Assembly: GCA_902514765.1 (NCBI GenBank)
Contig: CABXSA010000006.1
Coordinates: 1-45,603, forward strand
DNA length: 45,603 nucleotides
Direction: 5' to 3'
Origin: an uncultured SAR86 cluster bacterium
GTDB lineage: Bacteria > Pseudomonadota > Gammaproteobacteria > Magnimaribacterales > AG-339-G14
The position numbers were made by a program, and so were the translations under genes. Positions 1 to 11,474 of this stretch are shown here, in pieces (position 1 is the first letter of the stretch; every line of letters starts with the position of its first letter). Under the pieces are notes generated by a model. It was not told the origin of the DNA, ran no database searches, and was given only the letters and a program-made list of their open reading frames with translations.

Positions 1-19
1 AAGCCTGTATAATTTAAAC

Positions 20-787
20 ATGCAAGCCTTTCTTATTAATCTTGAAAAAGCTAAGGAAAGGTTAGAGTCTTGTAAAAATGAGTTCCAAAAGATTGGTCTA
101 GCACCCTTTATAGTTAAAGCAATTGACGGAGAAAACTTTTCTCCTTCAGAAAAGGAAGTCTCTAAATTTTCTTACATGCTTAAACATGGAAAAAGAATTA
201 ATATAAGAGAAGTCGCTTGTTACTCCAGTCACTTAAAGGCTTTAAAATTATTTTTAGAAACACAAGAAGAATACGCTTTGATTTGTGAAGATGATATTGA
301 ATTCGATATACAATTTTTAAACGTTTTAGAGAAATCTATAAGAACTCCAATAAAGTTTGATATTTTAAGACTGTCAGGCAGTGAAAATAAAAATAAAGAA
401 AAAGGTAATCCCATTAAGCTCTACAAAATCTATGAAGAATTTTACCTTTCTCTTAATTTAACCTATAAACCAATTGCAGCTTGTTATTTAATAAATAGAA
501 AAGCTGCAAAGTCTGTCGTAAAGAACTTACATATCATGGATCTTCCTTATGACTATGCTCTTGATAGAGATTGGCTTTTAGGAGTGAGATCTCTCACAAT
601 AACTCCCTCCATAGTAAACTTAAAAAAAGAACTGCATATCGATAATTCTTTTATAAGGGCATCTAAAAAATATAAATTAAATTTCTTTTTGAGGATTTGG
701 ACTGTTTTACCTTTCAGATTTTATCTTGAATCGAGAAGGTTTTTTTATAAGATATTTTTATTAATAAAAATTAAGATAGAAAGTTGA
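20..787 (+). CDS. Glycosyltransferase family 25 (LPS biosynthesis-type)
   Basis: 255 aa ORF; N-terminal FLINLEKAKERLE, later REVACYSSHLKAL and ALICEDDIEF resemble GT25 motifs. Confidence 0.8.
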   Translation: MQAFLINLEKAKERLESCKNEFQKIGLAPFIVKAIDGENFSPSEKEVSKFSYMLKHGKRINIREVACYSSHLKALKLFLETQEEYALICEDDIEFDIQFLNVLEKSIRTPIKFDILRLSGSENKNKEKGNPIKLYKIYEEFYLSLNLTYKPIAACYLINRKAAKSVVKNLHIMDLPYDYALDRDWLLGVRSLTITPSIVNLKKELHIDNSFIRASKKYKLNFFLRIWTVLPFRFYLESRRFFYKIFLLIKIKIES

Positions 788-812
788 CAATAAACTAAAT
801 ACTCTTCATTAT
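784..812 (+). promoter_or_regulatory. Candidate sigma70 promoter for rpsT (TTGACA-N17-CATTAT)
   Basis: TTGACA at 784-789, CATTAT at 807-812; predicted +1 about 819, next to ATG 821. Confidence 0.5.
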
Positions 813-820
813 CGCCTCCT

Positions 821-1084
821 ATGGCGAATATCCAATCGGCTAAAAAAAGGTCAAGGCAAGCAAACTCTCGTAATTCTTTAAAGAGTTCTCAAAGAGCTTC
901 TATGAGAACCATGATTAAAAACGTTGAAGATGCTATCGAAAATAATGATGCTTCCAAAGCCAAAGACCTATTTATTTCAACTCAAAAAGTCTTAGATAAA
1001 CTGGCCAACAAAAAAGTCCTTCCTAAGAATGCGGTTGCTCGTCAAAAGTCTCGATTGAGTAAATCTATTAAAAAATTAGGCTAG
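821..1084 (+). CDS. rpsT: 30S ribosomal protein S20
   Basis: MANIQSAKKRSRQ...; 87 aa, typical S20. Confidence 0.97.
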   Translation: MANIQSAKKRSRQANSRNSLKSSQRASMRTMIKNVEDAIENNDASKAKDLFISTQKVLDKLANKKVLPKNAVARQKSRLSKSIKKLG

Positions 1085-1861
1085 ATATATCCTTGTTCCA
1101 ACAGATTTTCTTTTAATTGCCTCGTCGATGATTCCCTCTTCATTTCCATTTAATATCCAAACCTCATTATTTTTATTAAGATAATCCCTTGCAGCTTTCA
1201 TCTTAGTTATCATTCCTCCTCTTCCTAAAATACCTGAGTCTCCAAAAGATATGCTTTTAAAATCAAATTTGTTTATATTAATTTTATTTATTAATACTGC
1301 ATCTTTATGTTGATCAGGATTTTTATCATATAGGCCATTTTGATCTGTCAAAATAAAAAGTTTTTTTGAGCTTAATAATGTTCCAACTCTTCCGCTAAGC
1401 CTATCGTTGTCGCCATTTAAAATTTCTTCAGTAGATATTGAATCATTTTCATTGATGATTGGGATAGCACCTAGTTTAATAAGATTAGAAATACTATTTT
1501 TAGCATTTTGAGAACGGCTTTTGACACCAAAATCTGAATGGCTTAGTAAAACTTGCGCAGCTATTAAATCAAATCTTTTAAACTCTTTTTGATAATTATT
1601 TATAAGTCCAATCTGACCGGATGCAGATAAGGCTTGAAGAAAATCAACTGACTTGGGTTTAGAAGATAGATTCCATATTTTCATTCCTTGTGCAATTGCC
1701 CCTGAAGAAACCAAAACGATATGAAAACCTTTTTTATAAAGCTTAAAAATTTGCTCAGAAATTGACTTTATAAACTTAAAATTTGGCAGCCCTGATGACA
1801 AAGTTGTGAGGCTTGATCCCACTTTGATTACGATTAGTTTTTTGGAGTTAATTATTTTCAT
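1076..1861 (-). CDS. proB: Glutamate 5-kinase, short form without PUA domain
   Basis: IVIKVGSSLTT, VSSGAIAQG, INENDSIST, GDNDRLSGRVG motifs; 261 aa. Confidence 0.93.
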   Translation of the reverse strand: MKIINSKKLIVIKVGSSLTTLSSGLPNFKFIKSISEQIFKLYKKGFHIVLVSSGAIAQGMKIWNLSSKPKSVDFLQALSASGQIGLINNYQKEFKRFDLIAAQVLLSHSDFGVKSRSQNAKNSISNLIKLGAIPIINENDSISTEEILNGDNDRLSGRVGTLLSSKKLFILTDQNGLYDKNPDQHKDAVLINKININKFDFKSISFGDSGILGRGGMITKMKAARDYLNKNNEVWILNGNEEGIIDEAIKRKSVGTRIYLA

Positions 1862-2858
1862 TTGCCAGTCTATTTCCTATGCTTTGAATCATTTTCTCTA
1901 AACCTGATCCAGAAATCGATGATACATAAAATAAATTTTTTCTGCTAAAAAGTTTTTTTAACTCTTTTTCTATCTCCTTTCTTTTATCTTCAGAAATTTT
2001 ATCTATTTTACTTATCACGACCCATTGTTCTTTTTGTTTAAGTTCACCACTAAATTCTTCTAATTCTTTGTTAATGTCATCAAAATCTTTTCTAATCTTT
2101 TTAGAATCCCCTTCCTCGACATCAATTAAATGTAAAAGTATTTCAACCCTAGAAAGGTGCTTCAAAAATTCTATGCCAAGTCCTATACCTGTTGAAGCTC
2201 CTGGAATTAATCCCGGAATATCAGCTACAACAAAACTTGAATAACTATTTATCTTAACTACACCTAAATTAGGACTTAATGTTGTAAAAGGATAATCAGC
2301 AATTTTGGGTTTGGCTGATGATATTTTTGAAATTAAAGTTGATTTTCCTGCATTAGGCTTACCTAAAAGCCCAACATCTGCTAGGACTTTTAACTCCAAT
2401 CTTAATCTTAAAATTTCACCTAATTTTCCTTCTGTGGTTTTTCTTGGAGCTCTATTGGTTGATGTTTTAAACCTAGCATTACCAAGACCTCCCTTCCCTC
2501 CTGTTACAGCAGTGTATACTTGATTGGATTTAGTAAGATCGCAAATAAGTTCATCTGTTTCATCGTTAATTAACATAGTCCCTAATGGCACTTCGAGAAT
2601 GGTATCTCCGCCATCCTTTCCGTGCATATTTTTGCCTTTACCTTGACGACCATTTTGAGCTTTGTATTTTCGTTTGAGTTTAAAATCTTGCAAAGTATGT
2701 AAGGATTCTCTAGCAATAAAATTTATATTGCCTCCTTTACCGCCGTCACCACCATCGGGTCCTCCTTTAGGTATAAATTTCTCACGACGGAAACTAAGAC
2801 AGCCATTACCGCCATCTCCAGAAGATATTTCTATTACTGCTTCATCGATGAAGCGCAT
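1848..2858 (-). CDS. obgE: Obg family GTPase
   Basis: Glycine-rich Obg fold (GGDGGNGCLSFRREKF), G1 GKPNAGKST, DIPGLIPGAS. Confidence 0.97.
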   Translation of the reverse strand: MRFIDEAVIEISSGDGGNGCLSFRREKFIPKGGPDGGDGGKGGNINFIARESLHTLQDFKLKRKYKAQNGRQGKGKNMHGKDGGDTILEVPLGTMLINDETDELICDLTKSNQVYTAVTGGKGGLGNARFKTSTNRAPRKTTEGKLGEILRLRLELKVLADVGLLGKPNAGKSTLISKISSAKPKIADYPFTTLSPNLGVVKINSYSSFVVADIPGLIPGASTGIGLGIEFLKHLSRVEILLHLIDVEEGDSKKIRKDFDDINKELEEFSGELKQKEQWVVISKIDKISEDKRKEIEKELKKLFSRKNLFYVSSISGSGLEKMIQSIGNRLANENN

Positions 2859-2862
2859 AACA

Positions 2863-3123
2863 CTAAGAAGTGGATTCTATATTGACAAATTGCTTAAGGT
2901 TTTTTCCTTTTTTATTAAAGAAAACTTTTCCATCACATTTTGCGAAAAGAGTATGATCTTTTCCGATACCTACGTTCTGTCCAGGATGAAATTTTGTTCC
3001 TCTTTGCCTTACGAGTATTTCTCCAGCAGAAACTGCTTGGCCACCATATCTTTTAACCCCGAGTCTTTTCGACTCAGAATCTCTCCCATTTCTGGAACTC
3101 CCACCTGCTTTTTTATGCGCCAT
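2863..3123 (-). CDS. rpmA: 50S ribosomal protein L27
   Basis: [24 protein letters not shown]. Confidence 0.98.
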   Translation of the reverse strand: MAHKKAGGSSRNGRDSESKRLGVKRYGGQAVSAGEILVRQRGTKFHPGQNVGIGKDHTLFAKCDGKVFFNKKGKNLKQFVNIESTS

Positions 3124-3430
3124 AATTTATAGATTCAATTTTTACTTTTGTTAAATTCTGCCTATGTCCTTGTTTTTTTCGGTAATCCTTTCTTCTTTTC
3201 ATTTTTATAACTGTAATCTTTTTTGTCTTGAGATGGTTTATTACCTTTCCCTTTACAACGGCTCCTTCTAAGAGAGGTTTACCAACATTTAAATTACCGT
3301 CTTTGTTTACAGCTAAAACTTCAGAAAACTCTACTGCCTCTCCTTCATCTAGAGAAAGCTTTTCAAGAAGAATTTCCTCTCCCTCTGAAACTTTGTGTTG
3401 CTTTCCTCCACTTTTTATTACTGCGTACAT
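3113..3430 (-). CDS. rplU: 50S ribosomal protein L21
   Basis: [14 protein letters not shown]...; stop overlaps rpmA start by 11 nt. Confidence 0.97.
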   Translation of the reverse strand: MYAVIKSGGKQHKVSEGEEILLEKLSLDEGEAVEFSEVLAVNKDGNLNVGKPLLEGAVVKGKVINHLKTKKITVIKMKRRKDYRKKQGHRQNLTKVKIESINYGA

Positions 3431-3516
3431 CTTTTCAAATTACAAAATAGAAGCGAATAGTATAGGATAAAGTCTTTCCTCGCAATATTTTAAAAAGGCA
3501 AGGTGATTGTTAAGAA

Positions 3517-4038
3517 ATGGATTTAAAAAATAAACATTATTTTTCTAAAGATGAGCTAATAGCTTGCTCAAATGGTGATTTGTTTGGACCTGGAAATGGA
3601 AGATTGCCAAATAATGAAATGTTGATGATGGATCGTATTGTTGAGATAAATGATTCTAAAGGTGATTACAACATTGGAGAAATTCAAGGTGAGTTGGATA
3701 TAACTCCTGATCTATGGTTTTTTGACTGTCACTTTTCAACAGATCCAGTAATGCCAGGCTGTCTTGGACTTGATGCAATGTGGCAATTATTAGGCTTTTA
3801 TCTTTTGTGGGAGGGTAATAGTGGTATTGGGAGAGCCTTAGGTTCGGGCCAAGTAAAATTTTATGGGCAAGTACTGCCAAAAGCTAAACTAGTTGAATAC
3901 AAAATCAGTATAAAAAGAATAAGAAAGCAAAAGCTTGTTATTGGATTCGCTGATGGATTAATGTTTGTCGATGGAAAGGAGATTTATTCTGCTAAAGATT
4001 TAAGAGTTGGTTTATTTGAAGATCCACAAAATTTCTAA
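3517..4038 (+). CDS. fabA: 3-hydroxydecanoyl-ACP dehydratase/isomerase
   Basis: [24 protein letters not shown] signature. Confidence 0.97.
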   Translation: MDLKNKHYFSKDELIACSNGDLFGPGNGRLPNNEMLMMDRIVEINDSKGDYNIGEIQGELDITPDLWFFDCHFSTDPVMPGCLGLDAMWQLLGFYLLWEGNSGIGRALGSGQVKFYGQVLPKAKLVEYKISIKRIRKQKLVIGFADGLMFVDGKEIYSAKDLRVGLFEDPQNF

Positions 4039-4039
4039 A

Positions 4040-5263
4040 ATGACAAAAAAAAGAGCAGTTATAACAGGAATGGGTTCAGTATCCTGCATTGGAAATAACT
4101 TAGAAGAAATATCTAAATCCTTGAGACAAGGAATCTCGGGGGTATCAAAAAATGATGAATACGAAGATTTAGGATTTAGAAGTAAAATTTCTGGATCAAT
4201 CTTAATTGATCTCAAAGATTTAATAGACCGAAAGATATTAAGATTTATGGGAGAAGCTGCAGCTTATTCCTATTTGAGTGCTTTGGATGCATTAAAAGAC
4301 TCAGAGTTACCAGATAGTATCTTTGAAACAGATAGAATTGGAGTTATCGCGGGTTCTGGGGGAGCATCATCCCGAAGTCAGGTTGCTGCAGCAGATATTT
4401 TAAGAGAAAAAGGAGTCAAAAGAGTTGGTCCTTACCGAGTTACGCAAACTATGGGAAGCACAGTATCGGCCTGCCTAGCTACTTCTTTAAAAATAAAAGG
4501 AGTTAATTTCTCGATCTCATCAGCTTGCTCAACCAGTGCTCACTGCATAGGTTCAGCTTGGGAACAAATTCAACTTGGTAATCAAGATGTGGTTATTGCA
4601 GGTGGAGCAGAAGATGAACATTGGACACAATCTGGATTGTTCGATGCTATGGGAGCACTTTCAAGCAATTTTAATGAAAATCCAGAAGCAGCCTCAAGGC
4701 CTTTTGACGAAAATAGAGATGGTTTTGTGATTTCAGGTGGCGGAGGAATTCTGATAGTTGAAGAGTTGCAACATGCCTTATCAAGAAAAGCGAAAATATA
4801 TGCTGAAATAAAGGGATACTCAGCAACATCCGATGGAGAGGATATGGTTGCCCCATCTGGCGAAGGAGCAAAAAATTGTATGAAAAAGTCTTTGGAAATG
4901 AGCGGTTTAAAATCTGTTGATTATCTTAATGCCCATGGTACCTCAACTCCAGCTGGAGATCCTATTGAGTTGAGTGCTATAAAATCAGTATTCAAAGATG
5001 ATATTCCAATAGTAAGCTCAACAAAATCTCTTACTGGACATACGTTAGGAGCTGCAGGTGTACAAGAATGTATTTACAGCATACTTATGATGAATGGAAA
5101 TTTCATTGCTGGAAATAAAAATTTGACTGATCCCATTCCTGAAGCAAATGGTATAAATATTCCTGAAAAATCTTTAGAAAAACAATTTAATTCTTTTATG
5201 AGTAATAGTTTTGGTTTTGGTGGAACCAATGTAAGTTTGGTTCTTTCAAAATTTGAGAATTAA
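4040..5263 (+). CDS. fabB: Beta-ketoacyl-ACP synthase I
   Basis: KAS motifs [36 protein letters not shown]; start set at [12 protein letters not shown] (ATG 4040) rather than upstream ORF start 4007. Confidence 0.95.
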   Translation: MTKKRAVITGMGSVSCIGNNLEEISKSLRQGISGVSKNDEYEDLGFRSKISGSILIDLKDLIDRKILRFMGEAAAYSYLSALDALKDSELPDSIFETDRIGVIAGSGGASSRSQVAAADILREKGVKRVGPYRVTQTMGSTVSACLATSLKIKGVNFSISSACSTSAHCIGSAWEQIQLGNQDVVIAGGAEDEHWTQSGLFDAMGALSSNFNENPEAASRPFDENRDGFVISGGGGILIVEELQHALSRKAKIYAEIKGYSATSDGEDMVAPSGEGAKNCMKKSLEMSGLKSVDYLNAHGTSTPAGDPIELSAIKSVFKDDIPIVSSTKSLTGHTLGAAGVQECIYSILMMNGNFIAGNKNLTDPIPEANGINIPEKSLEKQFNSFMSNSFGFGGTNVSLVLSKFEN

Positions 5264-5703
5264 AACGGTATATCTTCATCGTCCCAAGGCACGCTTTCTT
5301 CTTGAGAATTTTGCGAAGACTGATCAAGTCCTGAATCCTGATTCTGCTGGCTCATTTCTCCTCGTGAACTAAGCATTTGCATTTCTCTTGCAACAATTTC
5401 AGTTCTAAATTTTTTTTCACCAGTATTTTTATCTTCCCAGGAGTTGGTTCTTAATTGCCCTTCTACATATATTTTTGAACCTTTTTTAAGATATTGCTCA
5501 ACGATTTCTGCAAGACGATTAAAAAAAACAATTCTGTGCCATTCAGTTTGTTCAACAGTCTCTCCAGAGTTTTTATCCTTCCAACTGTTTGAAGTAGCAA
5601 TAGATACATTTGCAATAGGTACCCCTCCAGCGGTGTATCTCACTTCAGGATCCTGTCCTAAATTTCCAAGTAATATAACCTTATTTATTCCACTTTGAGC
5701 CAT
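5260..5703 (-). CDS. ssb: Single-stranded DNA-binding protein
   Basis: [24 protein letters not shown]; acidic C-tail ends DDEDIPF. Confidence 0.97.
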   Translation of the reverse strand: MAQSGINKVILLGNLGQDPEVRYTAGGVPIANVSIATSNSWKDKNSGETVEQTEWHRIVFFNRLAEIVEQYLKKGSKIYVEGQLRTNSWEDKNTGEKKFRTEIVAREMQMLSSRGEMSQQNQDSGLDQSSQNSQEESVPWDDEDIPF

Positions 5704-5750
5704 AATTGATATCTGATAAGTTAGTCTAATCTAAAAGAAAAATTAAATAA

Positions 5751-8552
5751 ATGAAATTTATCCATGTTAAAGGAGCCAAGCAGCATAATCTTAAGAATAT
5801 CGATTTAGATATACCTAGAGATAAATTGACAGTAATAACTGGCTTATCTGGCTCAGGAAAATCCTCACTTGCATTTGATACCTTATATGCTGAAGGACAA
5901 AGAAGATATGTAGAGTCTCTTTCTGCTTATGCTAGACAATTTCTTTCAGTTATGGACAAGCCTGAGGTTGATACCATAGAAGGACTATCTCCTGCGATAT
6001 CCATTGAGCAAAAATCAACTTCTCATAATCCAAGGTCAACAGTTGGAACTGTGACAGAAATCTATGATTATCTTAGATTGCTTTATGCACGATCAGGCAC
6101 TGCAAAATGCTTGGATCACGATATCTCTCTAGAAGGTCAGACCATTGATCAAATAGGTAAAAAAATACTTAAAACTTTTAATAAAAAAAGAGTTTTTATT
6201 TTAGCTCCTGTAATTAAAGAGCAAAAAGGTGAGCATTTGAACTTGTTTAATGATCTCCTCATGAAAGGATATGTCAGAGTAACCGTAAATGGCGTAGTTT
6301 ACGATTTAAGCGATCAAATCAAACTAGATAAAAATAAAAAACATTCAATATCTATTGTGATCGACAGACTAACCATTGAGTCAAAAAATAATAGTCGTCT
6401 CATACAATCTTTAGAGACTTGTGTCTCTGAGTCTAATGGATTGGTAGAAATTCAGGATATGGATGATGAAAAAAGTTTTGATGCATTTTCTACTAAAATG
6501 GCCTGCCCTAAATGTGGCTTTAGCATCCAAGAATTAGAGCCGAGATTGTTTTCATTTAACAGTCCATCTGGCGCTTGTCCATCTTGTGATGGTTTGGGAT
6601 ATAAATCAAAGATAGATTTATCGAAATTAATTGTTAGACCAGAGCTTAGTCTCAATCAGGGAGCCATTAAGGACTGGGATGCTAGTCACACTTACCACAA
6701 CAGATACCTGTTAAATAGAGTTAGTCAAACTTTTGGTTTTTCTCTTGATACGCCTTTTGAAGATCTATTAGAAAAGGAAAAAGAGATCGTCTTATATGGG
6801 AGCGATGATGAAGTTGATTTTAGTTATGTTTCCAAAAGAGGTTTTAAAAGAGAGATTTTTAAGCCTTTTGAAGGTGTTGTAAGAAATATTGAAAGAAGAC
6901 TTGGAGATACAGATTCAAATTTTAGACGAGAATATTATGCAAAGTTTATGACGAACACCCTCTGTGATGAGTGCAGCGGAACCAGATTAAACTTAGAAGC
7001 AAGAAGCGTATTTATAAATAAATTTTCATTACCTGAAATTGTGGGCATGACAATTGGTGATGCTCTTAGTTTTTTTAAAAAACTATCTTTGACAGGGGTA
7101 AAGGGAGAAATTGCAATAAAAATTATTAAAGAAATAAAAGAGCGCTTAACCTTCCTTTCTGATGTTGGTCTTAACTACCTAACTCTTTCTAGAAGCGCTG
7201 AAACTTTAAGTGGGGGTGAAGCCCAAAGGATAAGGCTTGCTTCACAAATTGGTGCCGGCTTAGTGGGAGTAACCTACATCCTTGATGAACCTTCTATAGG
7301 CTTACATCAAAGAGATAACAAAAAACTTTTATCTACTCTTAAAAGACTAAAAGAACTTGGTAATACCGTAATCGTAGTGGAACACGATCAAGAAACAATT
7401 GAAGAAGCAGACCATATAATAGATATTGGTCCAAAAGCAGGAATCCATGGAGGAGAAGTTTGTTTTTCTGGAAATGTTGAATCTCTTAAGAAGGCTAAAA
7501 ATTCTTTGACTTCCCAATATGTTTTTGGAAAAAAAAGAATTCAAATAGAAAAAAAGAAAAAAATTTCTGATAAAGGAAAAATCACATTATCAGGGTGTAC
7601 GGGAAATAACCTTAAAAATGTAGATTTAGAAATTCCTCTGGGGAATATAATTTCTATTACAGGAGTCTCTGGTTCTGGAAAATCTACTTTGATAAATCAA
7701 ACGCTCTATCCTGCCTTATCGAATATTTTAAGTAAAAGTTCCATGAAAACTGAGGCTTTTGAAAAAATAGAAGGAACAGAACTTGTAGATAAAGTAATTG
7801 AAATAAGTCAAAGTCCTATCGGCAGAACTCCGCGATCTAACCCAGTAACCTATACAGGTATCTTCACTCCAATAAGAGAACTTTTTGCTGGAACGCAAGA
7901 GGCTAGAGCCAAAGGATACAAGCCTGGAAGGTTTAGCTTTAATGTCAGAGGAGGAAGATGTGAAGCCTGTGAGGGAGATGGAATGATAAAAGTAGAAATG
8001 CACTTTCTCCCAGATGTTTATGTTAAATGTGATATTTGTAATGGAAAGAGATATAACAACGAAACCTTAACGGTTAAATATAAAAGTAAAAATATCTCAG
8101 AAGTTTTAAATATGACTGTTGAACAAGCTACTATATTTTTTGAAGCCGTCCCAAAAATCAAGAAAAAACTGGATACTTTAAACCAGGTAGGACTTGGCTA
8201 TTTGAGGCTAGGACAACCAGCTACCACTTTATCTGGAGGAGAGGCTCAAAGAGTTAAGCTAGCTAAAGAACTTTCTAAAACTTCTACAGGTAAAACAATC
8301 TATTTATTAGACGAACCAACAACAGGTTTGCATTTTCATGATGTCCAGCTGCTTATGGATGTTTTGCAAAAACTAAATTCTCAAGGAAACACAATTGTTG
8401 TGATTGAACATAACTTAGACGTAATTAGAAACTCTGACTGGATTATTGATATTGGGCCAGAAGGTGGAAATGGCGGAGGAGAAATAGTTGCCGCAGGAAA
8501 TACCAGTCAGCTAGCTAAATGTAAAAAATCCTATACCGGAAAGTTTTTATAA
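5751..8552 (+). CDS. uvrA: Excinuclease ABC subunit A
   Basis: Two ABC ATPase cores ([22 protein letters not shown]), LSGGEAQR twice, CxxC zinc motifs. Confidence 0.98.
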   Translation: MKFIHVKGAKQHNLKNIDLDIPRDKLTVITGLSGSGKSSLAFDTLYAEGQRRYVESLSAYARQFLSVMDKPEVDTIEGLSPAISIEQKSTSHNPRSTVGTVTEIYDYLRLLYARSGTAKCLDHDISLEGQTIDQIGKKILKTFNKKRVFILAPVIKEQKGEHLNLFNDLLMKGYVRVTVNGVVYDLSDQIKLDKNKKHSISIVIDRLTIESKNNSRLIQSLETCVSESNGLVEIQDMDDEKSFDAFSTKMACPKCGFSIQELEPRLFSFNSPSGACPSCDGLGYKSKIDLSKLIVRPELSLNQGAIKDWDASHTYHNRYLLNRVSQTFGFSLDTPFEDLLEKEKEIVLYGSDDEVDFSYVSKRGFKREIFKPFEGVVRNIERRLGDTDSNFRREYYAKFMTNTLCDECSGTRLNLEARSVFINKFSLPEIVGMTIGDALSFFKKLSLTGVKGEIAIKIIKEIKERLTFLSDVGLNYLTLSRSAETLSGGEAQRIRLASQIGAGLVGVTYILDEPSIGLHQRDNKKLLSTLKRLKELGNTVIVVEHDQETIEEADHIIDIGPKAGIHGGEVCFSGNVESLKKAKNSLTSQYVFGKKRIQIEKKKKISDKGKITLSGCTGNNLKNVDLEIPLGNIISITGVSGSGKSTLINQTLYPALSNILSKSSMKTEAFEKIEGTELVDKVIEISQSPIGRTPRSNPVTYTGIFTPIRELFAGTQEARAKGYKPGRFSFNVRGGRCEACEGDGMIKVEMHFLPDVYVKCDICNGKRYNNETLTVKYKSKNISEVLNMTVEQATIFFEAVPKIKKKLDTLNQVGLGYLRLGQPATTLSGGEAQRVKLAKELSKTSTGKTIYLLDEPTTGLHFHDVQLLMDVLQKLNSQGNTIVVIEHNLDVIRNSDWIIDIGPEGGNGGGEIVAAGNTSQLAKCKKSYTGKFL

Positions 8553-8563
8553 AAGGTTTAGAC

Positions 8564-8971
8564 TTAGGCCTTTTCAGGCTCTGCTGGAGCATCAGCAACA
8601 ATTTCGTCTTCAGAAGATCTTTCTAATAGTTCAATAAAAGCAATTGGAGCAGCATCTCCTTTTCTAAAACCAATCTTAATAATTCTGGAGTAGCCTCCGG
8701 GTCTATCTTTAAATCTAGGGCCTAAATCAGAAAAAAGTTTTCCCACTGCAGACTTATTTCTTATCTTTGAAAAAGCGAGTCTTCGGTTACTTACGGAATC
8801 ATCTTTAGCCAGAGTTATCAAAGGTTCAATGAATGACCTTAATTCTTTAGCTTTAGGTAAAGTTGTTTTAATACCTTCGTGCTCTATTAGAGAAATTGCT
8901 AAAGATTGAAATAGCGCCTTTCTTCTGGAGCTATTTCTTCCAAAGGTTCTGCCTTTATTTAAATTACTCAT
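8564..8971 (-). CDS. rplQ: 50S ribosomal protein L17
   Basis: [26 protein letters not shown]. Confidence 0.97.
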   Translation of the reverse strand: MSNLNKGRTFGRNSSRRKALFQSLAISLIEHEGIKTTLPKAKELRSFIEPLITLAKDDSVSNRRLAFSKIRNKSAVGKLFSDLGPRFKDRPGGYSRIIKIGFRKGDAAPIAFIELLERSSEDEIVADAPAEPEKA

Positions 8972-9963
8972 TAACTTTCTATATTTGAAGGCGGCCAGTT
9001 ATCTAACTCCAATCCCAAAGATAATCCCCTAGCGGCTAAGACGTCTTTAATTTCATTCAAAGACTTTCTCCCAAGATTTGGTGTTTTTAATAAATCAGAT
9101 TCTTTTCTAGTAACAAGATCGCCGATGTAATAAATTTTCTCTACTTTCAAGCAGTTTGCCGACCTTACGGTAAGCTCTAATTCGTCAACAGGTCGAAGCA
9201 TGATTGGATCAACTGGAGGAGTCTCTTCCTCCTCTTCTTCTTCTGTTTCAAACCCTAATTCAGCAAATGCAATGAGTTGTCTTTGTAAAATAGTTGCTGA
9301 CAAACGTAAGATTTCCTCTGGGTCAATAGTTCCATTAGTGTGAACATCTAAAATAAGCTTATCTAGATCTGTTCTGTTTTCTACCCTTGTGTTTTCTACT
9401 TGATAAGCAACTTTTTCTATCGGCGAGTAAGAAGCATCTAATCTTAACAATCCAACTTCTTTGCTTTCCCCTTCCTCAGTAGCTGAGATTATTACCGGAT
9501 CATAACCTCTGCCCTTTTGAACTTTAATAGACATTTTAATATTGCCATTGTCTGCAAGAGTTGCAATCTGATGATCTGGGTTAATAATTTCTACACCAGC
9601 AGGAAGTTCAAAATCTCCTGCGGTTAACTTTCCTGTTCCAGATTTTTCTACAGATAATTCGGCTTCTTCAACATCCATCATTCGAACGGCTATCCCTTTT
9701 AAATTTAAAAGAATATTTATCACGTCTTCTGCAACTCCATCAATTGTTGAAAATTCATGCAATACGCCGTCAATTTTTGCCTCTACAACACATGAACCAG
9801 GTATAGAAGATAAAATAATTCTTCTCAAAGCATTCCCCAATGTATGGCCAAATCCTCTTTCTAAAGGTTCTAATATAATTTTTGAATGATTAGGATTAAC
9901 CTCTTCCACAATAATTTCTTTTGGAGTTAAGAAGTCCTTGATAATGTCAAAATTGTCTGTCAT
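8971..9963 (-). CDS. rpoA: RNA polymerase alpha subunit
   Basis: [23 protein letters not shown]-like [33 protein letters not shown]. Confidence 0.98.
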   Translation of the reverse strand: MTDNFDIIKDFLTPKEIIVEEVNPNHSKIILEPLERGFGHTLGNALRRIILSSIPGSCVVEAKIDGVLHEFSTIDGVAEDVINILLNLKGIAVRMMDVEEAELSVEKSGTGKLTAGDFELPAGVEIINPDHQIATLADNGNIKMSIKVQKGRGYDPVIISATEEGESKEVGLLRLDASYSPIEKVAYQVENTRVENRTDLDKLILDVHTNGTIDPEEILRLSATILQRQLIAFAELGFETEEEEEEETPPVDPIMLRPVDELELTVRSANCLKVEKIYYIGDLVTRKESDLLKTPNLGRKSLNEIKDVLAARGLSLGLELDNWPPSNIES

Positions 9964-9985
9964 ATGATCCTCAAATTTAGATTTT

Positions 9986-10606
9986 TTACCTTGAATAAAG
10001 CTCTACTATGTAGTTTTCGTTTATTTCGCTACTTAGCAACTCTCTCGTGGGTAAATTTTTTAAAGTACCGGTAAATTTAGATTTATCTACTGATACCCAT
10101 TCACATTCTTCTCTTTGTTCACTTAAAGATAAAGCCTGTGTAATTCTTTTTTGCGACTGTGATTTTTCTGCTATGGATATCTCATCGCCTTCAGAAATCT
10201 GATAAGAAGGAATGTTTACTGTTTTTCCATTCACTAGAACAGATTTGTGGCTAACAAGTTGTCTTGCCTCGGCTCTAGTTGATGCAAAACCAAGTCTATA
10301 TAAAACGTTATCAAGCCTTGCCTCTAGAAAAAGTAACAAATTAGTACCGGTCTCACCTTTTTGACGTGCTGCTCTTTTATAGTAATTTCTAAACTGTTTT
10401 TCTAAAACGCCATACATTCTTTTTACCTTCTGCTTTTCTCTTAATTGCATTCCGTAATCAGAAAGCCTACTTCTCCTTAATCCGTGAACTCCAGGAGGGT
10501 TTTCTGATCTAGCCTTAGATTCATAAGATCTGTATCCACTTTTAAGCTGAAGATCGGTGCCTTCTCTTCTAGAAAGCTTAATTTTAGGTCCTGTATATCT
10601 TGCCAT
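9986..10606 (-). CDS. rpsD: 30S ribosomal protein S4
   Basis: [27 protein letters not shown]4 RNA-binding region. Confidence 0.98.
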   Translation of the reverse strand: MARYTGPKIKLSRREGTDLQLKSGYRSYESKARSENPPGVHGLRRSRLSDYGMQLREKQKVKRMYGVLEKQFRNYYKRAARQKGETGTNLLLFLEARLDNVLYRLGFASTRAEARQLVSHKSVLVNGKTVNIPSYQISEGDEISIAEKSQSQKRITQALSLSEQREECEWVSVDKSKFTGTLKNLPTRELLSSEINENYIVELYSR

Positions 10607-10608
10607 GA

Positions 10609-10998
10609 TTACACTCTTCTCTTTTTAGGTGGTCTACAACCATTATGAGGAATTGGTGTGACGTCTGAAATTTTCGTAATTTTTAGACCACAACCATTTA
10701 AAGCTCTTACCGCTGACTCTCTTCCAGATCCAGGACCTGAAACTTCTACTTCTACTTGTGATAAACCTAAATTCATTGCTTGTTCTCCAGCTTTAGTTGC
10801 GGCGATTTGGGCAGCGAAAGGTGTACTTTTTCTTGATCCTTTGAATCCATTTGCTCCGGAACTTGACCAAGAAATTGTGTTTCCTTTTTTATCGGTAATA
10901 TTAATAATCGTGTTATTAAAAGTTGCAAGAATATGAGCTACGCCTTCGCTTGCAACAGCCTTAGAGTTTTTTGTTTTCTTTCCTTTTTCTTTTGTCAT
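10609..10998 (-). CDS. rpsK: 30S ribosomal protein S11
   Basis: [38 protein letters not shown]. Confidence 0.98.
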   Translation of the reverse strand: MTKEKGKKTKNSKAVASEGVAHILATFNNTIINITDKKGNTISWSSSGANGFKGSRKSTPFAAQIAATKAGEQAMNLGLSQVEVEVSGPGSGRESAVRALNGCGLKITKISDVTPIPHNGCRPPKKRRV

Positions 10999-11000
10999 TA

Positions 11001-11357
11001 TTATCTTCTGATTGGTTTTCTTGGACCTTTTCTAGTCCTAGCGTTTGTCTTTGTTCTTTGACCTCTTACTGGAAGTCTTTTTCTATGCCTGATACCTCTC
11101 AGGGTACCGAGGTCCATTAATCTTTTAATATTAGTGCTTACCTCTCTTCTTAAATCTCCTTCTACTAGAAAGTTACCTACTTCTTTTCTTAACTTTTCTA
11201 ATTCTTGTTCGTTTAAAGCAGAAATTTTTGTATCAAACTTAATACCTGTAGTTTCGCAAATTTTGAGGGCCGTTGTTCTGCCTATTCCAAAAATATGTGT
11301 TAGTGATATCCAAGCCTGCTTTTTATCAGGTATGTTTACTCCAGCTACCCTTGCCAT
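11001..11357 (-). CDS. rpsM: 30S ribosomal protein S13
   Basis: [31 protein letters not shown]. Confidence 0.98.
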   Translation of the reverse strand: MARVAGVNIPDKKQAWISLTHIFGIGRTTALKICETTGIKFDTKISALNEQELEKLRKEVGNFLVEGDLRREVSTNIKRLMDLGTLRGIRHRKRLPVRGQRTKTNARTRKGPRKPIRR

Positions 11358-11473
11358 TATCCTTGCCTCTGTTTATGTTTTTGATCAGTTTTGCAGATTA
11401 CATAAACTGTGCCTCTTCTCTTAACGAGTTTGCAATCTTTGCATATTTTTTTTACTGATGCTCTTACTTTCAT
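11357..11473 (-). CDS. rpmJ: 50S ribosomal protein L36, Zn-ribbon form
   Basis: Not in ORF track; manual translation [38 protein letters not shown]; stop overlaps rpsM start (TAATG). Confidence 0.95.
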   Translation of the reverse strand: MKVRASVKKICKDCKLVKRRGTVYVICKTDQKHKQRQG

Positions 11474-11474
11474 T

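Noticed and set aside
2662-3132. 156-aa plus-strand ORF
   Set aside because: Antisense shadow of obgE/rpmA/rplU; Pro/Ser-rich composition follows from the Gly-rich Obg frame.
8551-8574. Bidirectional terminator between uvrA and rplQ (aaaagg...cctttt)
   Set aside because: Only a 6-bp A/T-rich stem lying partly inside rplQ coding sequence; too weak to call as a feature.
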